A stretch of 64,000 nt of DNA, taken from assembly GCA_963703235.1 (NCBI GenBank), contig OY969802.1:1488001-1552000 (forward strand). Reading direction: 5' to 3'. Every line of letters starts with the position of its first letter. Position 1 is the stretch's first letter. The position numbers and the translations under genes are program-made. This DNA comes from VRUE01 sp963703235 (GTDB lineage: Bacteria; Actinomycetota; Thermoleophilia; Solirubrobacterales; 70-9). Shown in pieces: positions 1 to 6,987 of the stretch. Below the pieces are notes generated by a model that was not told the origin of the DNA, searched no databases, and saw nothing but the letters and a program-made list of their open reading frames with translations.

Positions 1-415
1 TCTTCATCCCCGAGACATCGGAGCCGGCGTCGGGCTCGGTCAGGCAGAAGGAGGCCAGTTTCGGTTCCTCGCTCAGCATCCCCAGGTACTTCTTCTTGGT
101 CTCCTCGGAGCCGCCGAGGGTGACCGGCGCCGAGGCCAGGCCGTTGGCCATCAGCGAGGTGCCGATGCCGGAGCAGCCCCAGCCCATCTCCTCCTCGATC
201 AGGCAGCCGGAGAGGTAGTCGAGGCCCGGGCCGCCGTAGGCCTCGGGGATGTGGGTGTTCATCAACCCGACCTCCCAGGCCTTGTCGATGATGTCCTGGG
301 GCCAAGTGCCGTCCACGTCGTGCTCCCAGGCGACCTTGCGGATCTCTTTCTCCGCGAAGTTGTGCGCCAGCTCGCGCAGATCCTTCTGCTCGTCGGTTAG
401 AGTGAAGTCAACCAC
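1..415 (-). CDS. Acyl-CoA dehydrogenase, N-terminal part (runs off the window)
   Basis: Reading the minus strand from a GTG at 415 gives VVDFTLTDEQKDLRELAHNF, the usual opening of acyl-CoA dehydrogenases, and about 138 residues before the window edge. Later pieces include IPEAYGGPGLDYLSGCLIEEE and FCLTEPDAGSDVSGMK; the TEPDAGSD motif is the family signature next to the FAD and substrate site. Acyl-CoA dehydrogenases use FAD to oxidise acyl-CoA to the 2-enoyl thioester. AAAGGAG about 9 nt upstream supports the GTG start. The catalytic C-terminal domain lies outside the window, so chain-length preference cannot be judged. A 16-bp palindrome 36 nt upstream suggests control by a TetR-type repressor, common for fatty-acid genes. 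Confidence 0.93.
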   Translation of the reverse strand, partial: MVDFTLTDEQKDLRELAHNFAEKEIRKVAWEHDVDGTWPQDIIDKAWEVGLMNTHIPEAYGGPGLDYLSGCLIEEEMGWGCSGIGTSLMANGLASAPVTLGGSEETKKKYLGMLSEEPKLASFCLTEPDAGSDVSGMK

Positions 416-450
416 TGCTCGAAGCTCCTTTGCTCGGTGGGAGGGGCCGA

Positions 451-466
451 TTGACTGGTCAGTCAA
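451..466. promoter_or_regulatory. Perfect 16-bp palindrome, TetR-type operator candidate
   Basis: TTGACTGGTCAGTCAA is a perfect palindrome 36 nt upstream of the acyl-CoA dehydrogenase GTG start. Its size and position fit an operator for a TetR-family repressor of fatty-acid genes. No adjacent regulator gene is visible in the window, so the binding protein is unknown. Confidence 0.6.
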
Positions 467-509
467 CCAGGGCAAGAGTACCGAATGGCGGCTCGGTCCG
501 GGGACGGGC

Positions 510-537
510 TTGCCGGTCTGTCCGAGAGGCGTACCCT
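510..537 (+). promoter_or_regulatory. Candidate promoter, leaderless
   Basis: TTGCCG (510-515), a 16-nt spacer and TACCCT (532-537) stand just before the ATG at 544. Transcription would begin at or next to the start codon. This is motif matching only. Confidence 0.35.
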
Positions 538-543
538 TGGCCC

Positions 544-1016
544 ATGGCGGGCCTGCTCGGAATCGTCGACATCAAGAGCGGCTACGTGCTGGCGGCGATC
601 ACGCTCTTCACGCTGCCGATTGCGGCAACCGCTTCGCCCGCTCCGGGCCGGCCTGGCGCGGGATCGGCGGCGGGCGCTTCTCGATCGAGCAGAGGCTGCC
701 GCCGCCGCGGCTCGACCAGCCGCTGCCGCCCGTGGACCCGGCGCTGCAGGCCGCGGAGGCGCGGCAGATGCTCGAGGCCAAGTCCTACCGGCGCCAACGG
801 CGCGGCGAGTCGCCGCTCGACGTCGAGGCCGAGGTGGAGCGGCTGCTCGACTCGCCGCTGGGCGCCTCGCCGAACCTCGACCAGCAGCTCCGCGCCGAGG
901 TTCGGGAACTGGTCCTGGCCCGCAACGAACGGCGGATGCGCAACGGCAAGGCGCCGTTGGATGTCGAGGCCGAGGTCGAGCGGCAGCTCGGCGATTTCGT
1001 AGGATTGGGCAAGTGA
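544..1016 (+). pseudogene. Small conserved membrane-type protein, frameshifted
   Basis: Translation from ATG 544 starts MAGLLGIVDIKSGYVLAAIT, a hydrophobic N-terminal segment, then degenerates into Arg/Ser-rich nonsense. The -1 frame from about 627 continues sensibly: NRFARSGPAWRGIGGGRFSI, then LDQPLPPVDPALQAAEARQM, to the TGA at 1014-1016. Joined, the product would be about 157 residues with one N-terminal membrane segment and a twice-repeated motif PLDVEAEVER(L/Q)L near the C-terminus, each following a basic stretch. One missing base near 625-630 explains the break; no slippery heptamer is visible, so programmed frameshifting looks unlikely. It could be a real mutation or an assembly error. 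Function unknown. The next gene overlaps its stop (TGATG), implying a coupled pair. Confidence 0.6.
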
Positions 1017-1378
1017 TGGCGGGCGGCGGCGACAACCTCTATGACGTCGAGGATCTGCTGGTCCATCCCGGCACCTACTTCAACCCGCAGACCGAGGTGC
1101 TGATCGTCGTCGACGACTCCACCTCGCTCGACCAGGAGGTCTTCAACATGGAGGCCTACGAGGGCGCCGACTGGGTGCGAATCTCCGACGAGGTCCCGGT
1201 CGACGAGAGCCGCCGCGACGAGGCGCTGGAGCGCTTCCAGACGCACTATCACCCGGGTTCGGCCGGATCGGTCTCCGAGACCGCGCTCGAACAGGGCGAC
1301 GACGAGCTCAACGAAGGCGAGACCGGCCAGGACCCGGGCCGCGAGGACAACGGCGCCGCGCCCGAAGAGCCCGACTGA
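1016..1378 (+). CDS. Conserved hypothetical acidic protein
   Basis: A 120-residue protein beginning MAGGGDNLYDVEDLLVHPGT. The first 80 residues look folded (YFNPQTEVLIVVDDSTSLDQ, then a segment ending FQTHYHPG); the last 40 are acidic and probably disordered. There is no signal peptide or membrane segment. Its ATG overlaps the stop of the preceding frameshifted gene by one base, so the two are likely translated together. I recognise no enzymatic motif and assign no function. A 14-bp stem-loop follows at 1392-1424. Confidence 0.75.
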   Translation: MAGGGDNLYDVEDLLVHPGTYFNPQTEVLIVVDDSTSLDQEVFNMEAYEGADWVRISDEVPVDESRRDEALERFQTHYHPGSAGSVSETALEQGDDELNEGETGQDPGREDNGAAPEEPD

Positions 1379-1391
1379 AAAGCGACGAGAC

Positions 1392-1424
1392 TCACATTGA
1401 GCCCCTGACAGGGGCTCAATGTGA
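1392..1424. terminator. 14-bp stem-loop between convergent genes
   Basis: TCACATTGAGCCCC (1392-1405) is perfectly complementary to 1411-1424 around a 5-nt loop. It sits between genes ending at 1378 (+) and 1440 (-), the right place for a two-way terminator, although there is no clear U-tract. Its sequence does not match the palindrome family described elsewhere in this window. Confidence 0.6.
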
Positions 1425-1439
1425 ACTTCGCGCCCCGAC

Positions 1440-2441
1440 TCAAGCGCTGGCGGCGACGACCACGATGTACGAGCTGTAGAGCGCGAACCAGACGATCACA
1501 GGGACCAGCCCGAAGCGCCCTCGGCGGTGCAGCATCTCGTAGGCGAGGAAGCCGCCGATCAGGCCGAGCACGACCGAGAGGGCGGCGTTGAAGCTCAGCT
1601 CCCAGCTGGTGAAGACGAGGCCGATCCCGACCGGGATCGTCGACTGGAAGACCATCGCGCCGGTGATGTTGCCGAGCGCCAGCGAGTCCTTGCCTTCGCG
1701 GACCCAGAAGAAGCTGTTGACCTTCTCCGGCAGCTCGGTCGCCAGCGGGGCGAGGATCAGTGCCAGGACGACCGCCTCGACCCCCAGCGACTCGGCGATG
1801 TGGAGCAGCTCCTCGACGAAGAGGTGGGCGCCGCCGACCATCGCGCCGAGGCCGACCAGGAGCTGAACGATGCAGAGCAGCAGCGAGGGGTTGGCGCTGA
1901 GCTCTGCGCGGCGCTCGAAGATCAGCGGGTTGAGGCTGGCGTGGTCCTGAACCTCGCCGCTGCCGAGCAGGGTGCGGCGGATGTAGATCACGTAGGCGAG
2001 GATCACGGCGATCCCGACCGGGATCCGCAACGCGTCCGGCGCGCCCCAGGCGAGCGCCAGCGAGACGGCGAAGAAGATCAGGAAGAAGATCAGGTCCCGC
2101 TCCAGGGTGGGGCCGTGGGCATCCAGCTCCAACCCCTGCTCGCGACGTTCGCGGTACAGGTAGGCGAAGAGGCCGACGAGGCCCATCGCCAGCGTCGCCA
2201 GCAGGAAGGGCGCGCCGACGATCGCCCCGATCGCGACCTGGTCGGCCCCCTCGGCGGCGCCGATCAGCGCCACGATCGCGATCAGCGTCTCCGGCATCGC
2301 GGTGCCGACGGCCGCCAACAGGCTGCCGACGGCGCCTTCCCCCAGCTCGAGGCGGTGGCCTATCCACTCCACCGCATTCGTGAAGAGCAGGGCGCCCGCG
2401 AGGATGATCGCGAAGCTGAGGACCAGCAGGAAATAGGTCAA
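1440..2441 (-). CDS. Sodium/calcium exchanger family (CaCA) membrane protein
   Basis: This 333-residue, highly hydrophobic protein has about 10 membrane segments in two inverted halves, as in CaCA-family cation antiporters such as YrbG. The alpha-1 repeat reads GSLLAAVGTAMPETLIAIVA near residue 40. The alpha-2 repeat near residue 225 reads LALILAPLATELPEKVNSFF. The Glu in each (MPET, LPEK) corresponds to the ion-binding acidic residue. It should exchange Ca2+ (or another cation) for Na+ or H+ across the plasma membrane; ion specificity cannot be read from sequence. Its start overlaps the stop of the upstream lipoprotein gene by 4 nt (ATGA), so the two are co-transcribed. Confidence 0.9.
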   Translation of the reverse strand: MTYFLLVLSFAIILAGALLFTNAVEWIGHRLELGEGAVGSLLAAVGTAMPETLIAIVALIGAAEGADQVAIGAIVGAPFLLATLAMGLVGLFAYLYRERREQGLELDAHGPTLERDLIFFLIFFAVSLALAWGAPDALRIPVGIAVILAYVIYIRRTLLGSGEVQDHASLNPLIFERRAELSANPSLLLCIVQLLVGLGAMVGGAHLFVEELLHIAESLGVEAVVLALILAPLATELPEKVNSFFWVREGKDSLALGNITGAMVFQSTIPVGIGLVFTSWELSFNAALSVVLGLIGGFLAYEMLHRRGRFGLVPVIVWFALYSSYIVVVAASA

Positions 2442-3457
2442 CCGGAGCCGGCCCCGCCGAACCTTTCGAGCAGTTCCGCAGGGTCGCCTTCGCCCTGAAG
2501 GAGGCCGAGCAGTTCAAGCGGGTTGATGCCGAGCTTCAGGAAGAGGTCGCTGAGCGGTTTGGCTCCCTGCGGCGCGGCGATCTCCTGCTCCTCGTTGACG
2601 CCGGTCAGCTGCAGGTCGAACTCGACGTCGGCGCTGCTGGGGCCTTTGCCGGTGGTTTTCTCCGGTTCGAGCTGCAACTGGGCCGAAATCCGCCGCACGA
2701 TGTCATCGTCGCCGACGTAGACGTCGACCTTGGCCGACTTCACGGCCCCTTTCACTTCGCCCCTCGCTGCTTCCAGTTCGGACGTCGAGGGCAGTACCGA
2801 GGCAGTGCTGAGCTGCGCTTTGCAGGCCGGGTCTTCGGTCAGTTCGATCAGCGAGTCGATCGCGCCGGTGACGTCGAGCTCGCCGCTGACTTTCGTCGTG
2901 CTGGTGCCGCCGACGTCGGCTTCGCCTTCGTCTTTGAGCCGGTCGGCGAAGTCGGCGGGTTTCAGTTCGCCGACCGTTTCCTGGCAATCGGTGAGACCAA
3001 GCGACGCGCCTTCCCCTTCCCCAGGCCTTTCTTCGGTGACCGACGGATCGACGATCGATTCGACGAAGCTGTAGGTGGTCGGGTCGACTTCGTAGTCGAC
3101 GCCTCGGTAGTTGACGTAGGCGCTGCTCGGCAGCAGCACCAGGCCGCCGTCGAAGTCGATCCTTTCGCCGTTGATCGAGCCGTTGGCTTTCGCCGTAATG
3201 TCGAGCTGCGGCAGGTCGTCCTCACCGCTGCCTTCTTCGAATGGCCCGGCGAGACCGAGGTCGAGGTCCCCGCCTTCCTTGCCTTTCGCGTCAACGGTGA
3301 GGGTGAGGTCGATGGCGCCGCTCTCGATGCCCTGCAGGGTCGCCTCGTCGATGACCGTCTGGGGATCCTCGCTGCCGCCGTCGCCGCCGCAGGCGACGAG
3401 CGCGCTCGCCAGCCCGATCAGGAGGATCAGTGCAATCGGGAATCGTCGTTGGCTCAC
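2438..3457 (-). CDS. Secreted lipoprotein (possible LppX/LprG-like fold)
   Basis: A 339-residue protein with a lipoprotein signal: MSQRRFPIALILLIGLASAL then VAC|GGDGG, the Cys near residue 23 being the lipidation site. The mature part alternates short beta-type stretches such as GSINGERIDFDGGLVLLPSS, resembling the beta-sheet, LolA-like fold of actinobacterial LprG/LppX lipoproteins that carry lipids. That fold assignment is inference from pattern and size. Near residue 150 there is a conserved-looking LTDCQETVG segment and a second Cys later (DPACKAQL), which could form a disulfide. It is first in an operon with the CaCA exchanger, which begins inside its stop codon. Confidence 0.8.
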   Translation of the reverse strand: MSQRRFPIALILLIGLASALVACGGDGGSEDPQTVIDEATLQGIESGAIDLTLTVDAKGKEGGDLDLGLAGPFEEGSGEDDLPQLDITAKANGSINGERIDFDGGLVLLPSSAYVNYRGVDYEVDPTTYSFVESIVDPSVTEERPGEGEGASLGLTDCQETVGELKPADFADRLKDEGEADVGGTSTTKVSGELDVTGAIDSLIELTEDPACKAQLSTASVLPSTSELEAARGEVKGAVKSAKVDVYVGDDDIVRRISAQLQLEPEKTTGKGPSSADVEFDLQLTGVNEEQEIAAPQGAKPLSDLFLKLGINPLELLGLLQGEGDPAELLERFGGAGSG

Positions 3458-3513
3458 TTCGGGTTCTCCTGTAATCGTCGCGATGCGAACCGGGATCGTA
3501 AGCCCTGCGCCGC

Positions 3514-3753
3514 CTAGCGCGCGTTCTCGATCTCCGGTGGCGTGTTGTCGGTGAGGTTGAACGCCAGCAACAGGAAGAGGGCGGCGAGGGCGATCAGGGC
3601 AACTCCGACGGCGACCAGGCTGCGCGAGCCCGAGAGGTGGCCGACGATGCCGATCGCGAAGCCGGCGCCGAAGAGGACAAAGTAGGGCGTGCCGCTCTGC
3701 GGCAGCACGGCGAGGAGCGAGAGAAGGAGGTCGGGCACCGGGCGGATTATCAT
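3514..3753 (-). CDS. Small membrane protein, unknown
   Basis: About 79 residues with two hydrophobic segments (PDLLLSLLAVL then YFVLFGAGFAIGIVGHL, and VAVGVALIALAALFLLLAF) and a short polar tail ending PPEIENAR. The start is uncertain: ATG at 3753 or at 3762; the latter would share bases with the divergent AAA+ gene start at 3761. No family recognised. Divergence from the AAA+/VWA pair need not mean shared function. Confidence 0.6.
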   Translation of the reverse strand: MIIRPVPDLLLSLLAVLPQSGTPYFVLFGAGFAIGIVGHLSGSRSLVAVGVALIALAALFLLLAFNLTDNTPPEIENAR

Positions 3754-3760
3754 CGCCCGC

Positions 3761-4654
3761 ATGGCCGCGGCACCGCCACCCGACTCAGTCGCCGAGACGA
3801 AGGAGGCGCTGGCCCGCGCCGAGTACCTCGCCGACGAGCCGGCGGCGCTCGTCTCCTTCCTCGCCCAGCGGCTCGGCAAGCCGATCCTGGTCGAGGGCCC
3901 GGCCGGCGTCGGCAAGACCGAGCTGGCGAAGGCGCTCTCGCGCGCCACCGACCGCGAGCTGGTGCGCCTGCAGTGCTACGAGGGGCTCGACGAGGCGAAG
4001 GCGCTCTACGAGTGGAACTACCGCAAGCAGCTGCTGCGGATCCAGGCCGGCGGCGAGTCCGGCTGGGAGGAGGTCCACGGCGACATCTTCAGCGAGGAGT
4101 TCCTGCTGGAGCGGCCGCTGATGCAGGCGATCGCCAGCCCCGAGCCGGTGGTCCTGCTGATCGACGAGATCGACAAGACCGACCAGGAGTTCGAGGCGAT
4201 GCTGCTGGAGCTGCTCTCCGACTTCCAGATCACGATCCCGGAGCTGGGTCGGATCGAGGCGACGACGATGCCGGTGGTCGTCCTCACCTCCAACAACTCG
4301 CGCGAGCTGACCGAGGCGCTGAAGCGGCGCTGCCTCTACCTCTGGCTCGACTACCCGGAGCTGGAGCGGGAGATGGAGATCGTCCACCTGCACGCGCCGG
4401 AGCTGCCGCAGGCGCTGGCGCGGCGGCTGGTCGAGGTGGTGCGGATGGTGCGGGCGCTCGACCTGAAGAAGCCGCCCTCGATCGCCGAGTCGATCGACTG
4501 GGCGCGGACGCTGCTCTTGATGGGGGCCGATGACATCGACCGCGAGACCTTCGAGCAGTCGATGTCGATCATCGTCAAGCACCGCACCGACATCGACCTG
4601 GTGGCGGAGCGGGTCGGGGTGAAGCTTGCCGACTCCGTACGGCCCCAAGCCTGA
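3761..4654 (+). CDS. MoxR-type AAA+ ATPase
   Basis: A 297-residue ATPase. Walker A is GPAGVGKTEL near residue 45 and Walker B with sensor is VVLLIDEIDKTDQEFEAMLL near residue 130. The helix after Walker B continues LLSDFQITIPELG, typical of MoxR AAA+ proteins, where an insert precedes sensor 1 (VVLTSNNSRELTEALKRRCL). The family works with a von Willebrand A protein, which is the next gene and overlaps this one by 29 nt. The pair resembles CoxD/CoxE-type partners that remodel or mature metalloenzymes, but no carbon monoxide dehydrogenase genes are in view, so the client is unknown. A TATCAT -10 ends 7 nt before the ATG, suggesting a leaderless mRNA. Confidence 0.92.
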   Translation: MAAAPPPDSVAETKEALARAEYLADEPAALVSFLAQRLGKPILVEGPAGVGKTELAKALSRATDRELVRLQCYEGLDEAKALYEWNYRKQLLRIQAGGESGWEEVHGDIFSEEFLLERPLMQAIASPEPVVLLIDEIDKTDQEFEAMLLELLSDFQITIPELGRIEATTMPVVVLTSNNSRELTEALKRRCLYLWLDYPELEREMEIVHLHAPELPQALARRLVEVVRMVRALDLKKPPSIAESIDWARTLLLMGADDIDRETFEQSMSIIVKHRTDIDLVAERVGVKLADSVRPQA

Positions 4655-6029
4655 CGCCGGGCCTCCCGGCCTGGCGCCGAAGCTGCTCGGCTTCTGCGAG
4701 GAGCTGCGCAGCGAGGGGGTGGCGGTCGGGACCTCGGAGATCCTCGACGCCTTCGCGGCGCTGGAGCAGGTGCCCTGGAGCTCGCAGGACGACTTCCGCG
4801 AGGCGCTGGCGGCGACGATCGCCAAGTCGCAGGAGGACCGGCGCCTCTTCGAGCTCCTGTTCGAGCGCTGGTTCTTCCGCACCGCCGAGGCCGAGGCGAT
4901 CGAGCGCGGCGTCGGCGAGCGCGGCGAGCGCCACGAGGGCGGCGAGCGGCTCGACATCGACGAGCTGCGGGAGCAGATCCGCGAGGCGATCGTGGAGGGC
5001 AACGAGGGCGAGATGCGCGACCTGGCGCGGCTGGCGATCGCCGCCTTCGGGCGCGAGGGCGAGGGCTCCGGCGTCGTCGGCGTCGACGTGCAGCGGATCC
5101 GCCGCACCCTCGGCCTCTCGACCGGCGCCTCGCAGCAAGCCGAGGACGGCAGCGACGCCCTGCCGCCGATCGAGCGCGAGGAGCTGAGCCGCTTCGAGCG
5201 CCACCTGCGGCGCGAGCTGGAACGCGACCTGATCGAGCGCACCTCGACCCTCCCCCCCTCGCGGCCCCTGGCCGAGCTGGACCGCGCCCTGCCGACCAGC
5301 CCGACGCAGGACCTCGCGGCCGTCCACCGCGCCGTCTCGCAGATGAAGCGGCGCCTGGCGACGCTCGGACACGAGCAGCGCGGGCGGCGCAAGGGCCGCA
5401 CCGTCGACGTGCGGCGGACGATGCGGGCCTCGCTGGAGACCGGCGGCGTGCCGCTGCGGCTGCGCTACCGGCCGAAGCGCCCGCGGCGACCGGAGATCTA
5501 CGTGCTCTGCGACGTCTCGACCTCGGTCACCTCGGCCAGCGTCTTCTTCCTCTCGGTCCTGCACGCCCTGCACGACTCGTTCCGCAAACTGCGCAGCTTC
5601 GTCTTCATCGAGCGGATCTCCGAGGTGACCGAGGTCTTCGAGCACGAGCGCGACTTCCGCGAGATCGCCAAGCGGATCTCCAGCGAGGGCGGCGTCGCCG
5701 ACGTCTCCGGCTACACCGACTACGGCCGCGTCTGGCTCGAGTTCCTGACCGAGATCTCCGACGACCTCGACCCCCGCTCCACGGTGATCGTCCTCGGCGA
5801 CGCCCGCACCAACGGCCGCGAGCCCCACGCCGAGGTCTTCGCCCAGATCGCCGAGCGGGCCGGCCGCCTCTTCTGGCTCAACCCCGAGCCGCGCCTCTAC
5901 TGGAACTACGGCGACTCCGTGATGGCCGCCTACGAGCGCCACTGCGACGGCGCCTTCGAGTGCTGGACCACCCGCCACCTGGAGAACTTCGTCAACGTCG
6001 TCGCCGGCGGCGTTCCGGCCAGCGACTAG
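4626..6029 (+). CDS. VWA-domain protein (CoxE-like), partner of the MoxR ATPase
   Basis: A 467-residue protein. The N-terminal half is helical and charged; the C-terminal third is a von Willebrand A domain with the metal-ion-dependent adhesion motif DVSTS in EIYVLCDVSTSVTSASVF near residue 300, and a later VIVLGDARTNGRE. This layout matches CoxE-like proteins that bind a target and hand it to a MoxR ATPase. The best start is a TTG at 4626, which places the first 29 nt inside the ATPase gene and so implies coupled translation. Its TAG stop overlaps the stop of the convergent regulator gene by 4 nt (CTAG). Confidence 0.87.
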   Translation: MPTPYGPKPDAGPPGLAPKLLGFCEELRSEGVAVGTSEILDAFAALEQVPWSSQDDFREALAATIAKSQEDRRLFELLFERWFFRTAEAEAIERGVGERGERHEGGERLDIDELREQIREAIVEGNEGEMRDLARLAIAAFGREGEGSGVVGVDVQRIRRTLGLSTGASQQAEDGSDALPPIEREELSRFERHLRRELERDLIERTSTLPPSRPLAELDRALPTSPTQDLAAVHRAVSQMKRRLATLGHEQRGRRKGRTVDVRRTMRASLETGGVPLRLRYRPKRPRRPEIYVLCDVSTSVTSASVFFLSVLHALHDSFRKLRSFVFIERISEVTEVFEHERDFREIAKRISSEGGVADVSGYTDYGRVWLEFLTEISDDLDPRSTVIVLGDARTNGREPHAEVFAQIAERAGRLFWLNPEPRLYWNYGDSVMAAYERHCDGAFECWTTRHLENFVNVVAGGVPASD

Positions 6030-6961
6030 CGCGCTACGAGGCTGCTGCCGCCGAAGAGGACACGGTGGAGGTCGTAGACCAGCGCCATCGCGAGAGCGCG
6101 ATCGCCGCCGAGCTCCATGTCGTCGAGGTTGGCGTCGATCACGGTGTCGAACCAGGTGTTGAGGTCCCCCGTGGCACCGGCGTCGGGCTCGCCCTGCAGG
6201 TCCGGCGTGCAGGCAACGATCCGGCCTTCCTCGACTTGGACCATCACGCCGGCAGGCTGCGAGGAGACGGCGTTGTCCAGCTCCAGCGCGAAGCGGCAAG
6301 AGCCGGACATCTCCACGGGCAGCCGCATCAGCGGCACCGACAGCATGAAGCAGGCCTCGACGTCGAGGGGCGCGACCTCGGGCGAGTCGGCGAGATGGCG
6401 GTGCTCCATCCGGGCCGCGGCGACGATCGGCGCCACTCCTTGGCGGAGCCAGTCGGTGACCGAGTAGGCGGCGCTCTCACCGGAGCCGCGGCGTGCCTCC
6501 AGCTGGCCGCTGAGGCGCATCGCGTCAAGGCAACGCTCCGTTGCCGGGTATCCGGTCGCGTCGGTGGCGCCGTCCAGCTCCCCGAGCGAACGTGGGCCGG
6601 TGGCGAGGGAATGAAGCATCGTCGAGGACCAGCTGTCGGCAAGCGCCTCGATCGCCTCGGTGGCGCCATCGCCGCCGAAGGGCAGGAGGCCGCTTGGCGC
6701 CTTCGCCAGCCAGTCCTCCAGCGTCTCGCTGACGAACAGCATCTCCTTGCCGGAGGGCGTCAGCCGCGCTTCCGTGTGCTCGCAGTCGCGGCCGGGAATC
6801 TCGATCGTCGAGCCGAGGTCGTCGCCCAGCTCGTCCAAGGCCATCGGGCCGGAGGAGAGGGCGCGCAGAATCTGGCAGCTGATCGAGGACGCCAGCATCT
6901 CGAGGGTGCGCGATCCCGGACGCGCCCCAGCCTCCCATTCGTTGACCGGACTTACAGTCAA
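6026..6961 (-). CDS. Two-wHTH (HxlR-like) regulator with SCP2-like C-terminus
   Basis: A 311-residue protein. Residues ~15-95 and ~105-175 each look like a winged helix (TLEMLASSISCQILRALSSG and ALADSWSSTMLHSLATGPRS), as in a tandem HxlR/ArsR-like regulator. The C-terminal ~110 residues (FALELDNAVSSQPAGVMVQV ... LDDMELGGDRALAMALVYDL) resemble the SCP2-like sterol-carrier domain sometimes fused to HxlR regulators in actinobacteria; that assignment is from pattern only. The start is TTG at 6961 with GGAGG 4 nt upstream. It lies 26 nt downstream of the P-type ATPase gene on the same strand, so the two are probably one transcript and the regulator may sense a lipid-like ligand. Confidence 0.7.
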   Translation of the reverse strand: MTVSPVNEWEAGARPGSRTLEMLASSISCQILRALSSGPMALDELGDDLGSTIEIPGRDCEHTEARLTPSGKEMLFVSETLEDWLAKAPSGLLPFGGDGATEAIEALADSWSSTMLHSLATGPRSLGELDGATDATGYPATERCLDAMRLSGQLEARRGSGESAAYSVTDWLRQGVAPIVAAARMEHRHLADSPEVAPLDVEACFMLSVPLMRLPVEMSGSCRFALELDNAVSSQPAGVMVQVEEGRIVACTPDLQGEPDAGATGDLNTWFDTVIDANLDDMELGGDRALAMALVYDLHRVLFGGSSLVAR

Positions 6962-6987
6962 GTACCTCCGATTATGCCACGACTAGG

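Noticed and set aside
485..1015. Plus-strand frame from 485 merging into the 1016 gene as one 297-residue protein
   Set aside because: The first half is Arg/Ala-rich shadow sequence; the real reading is in two other frames up to 1016.
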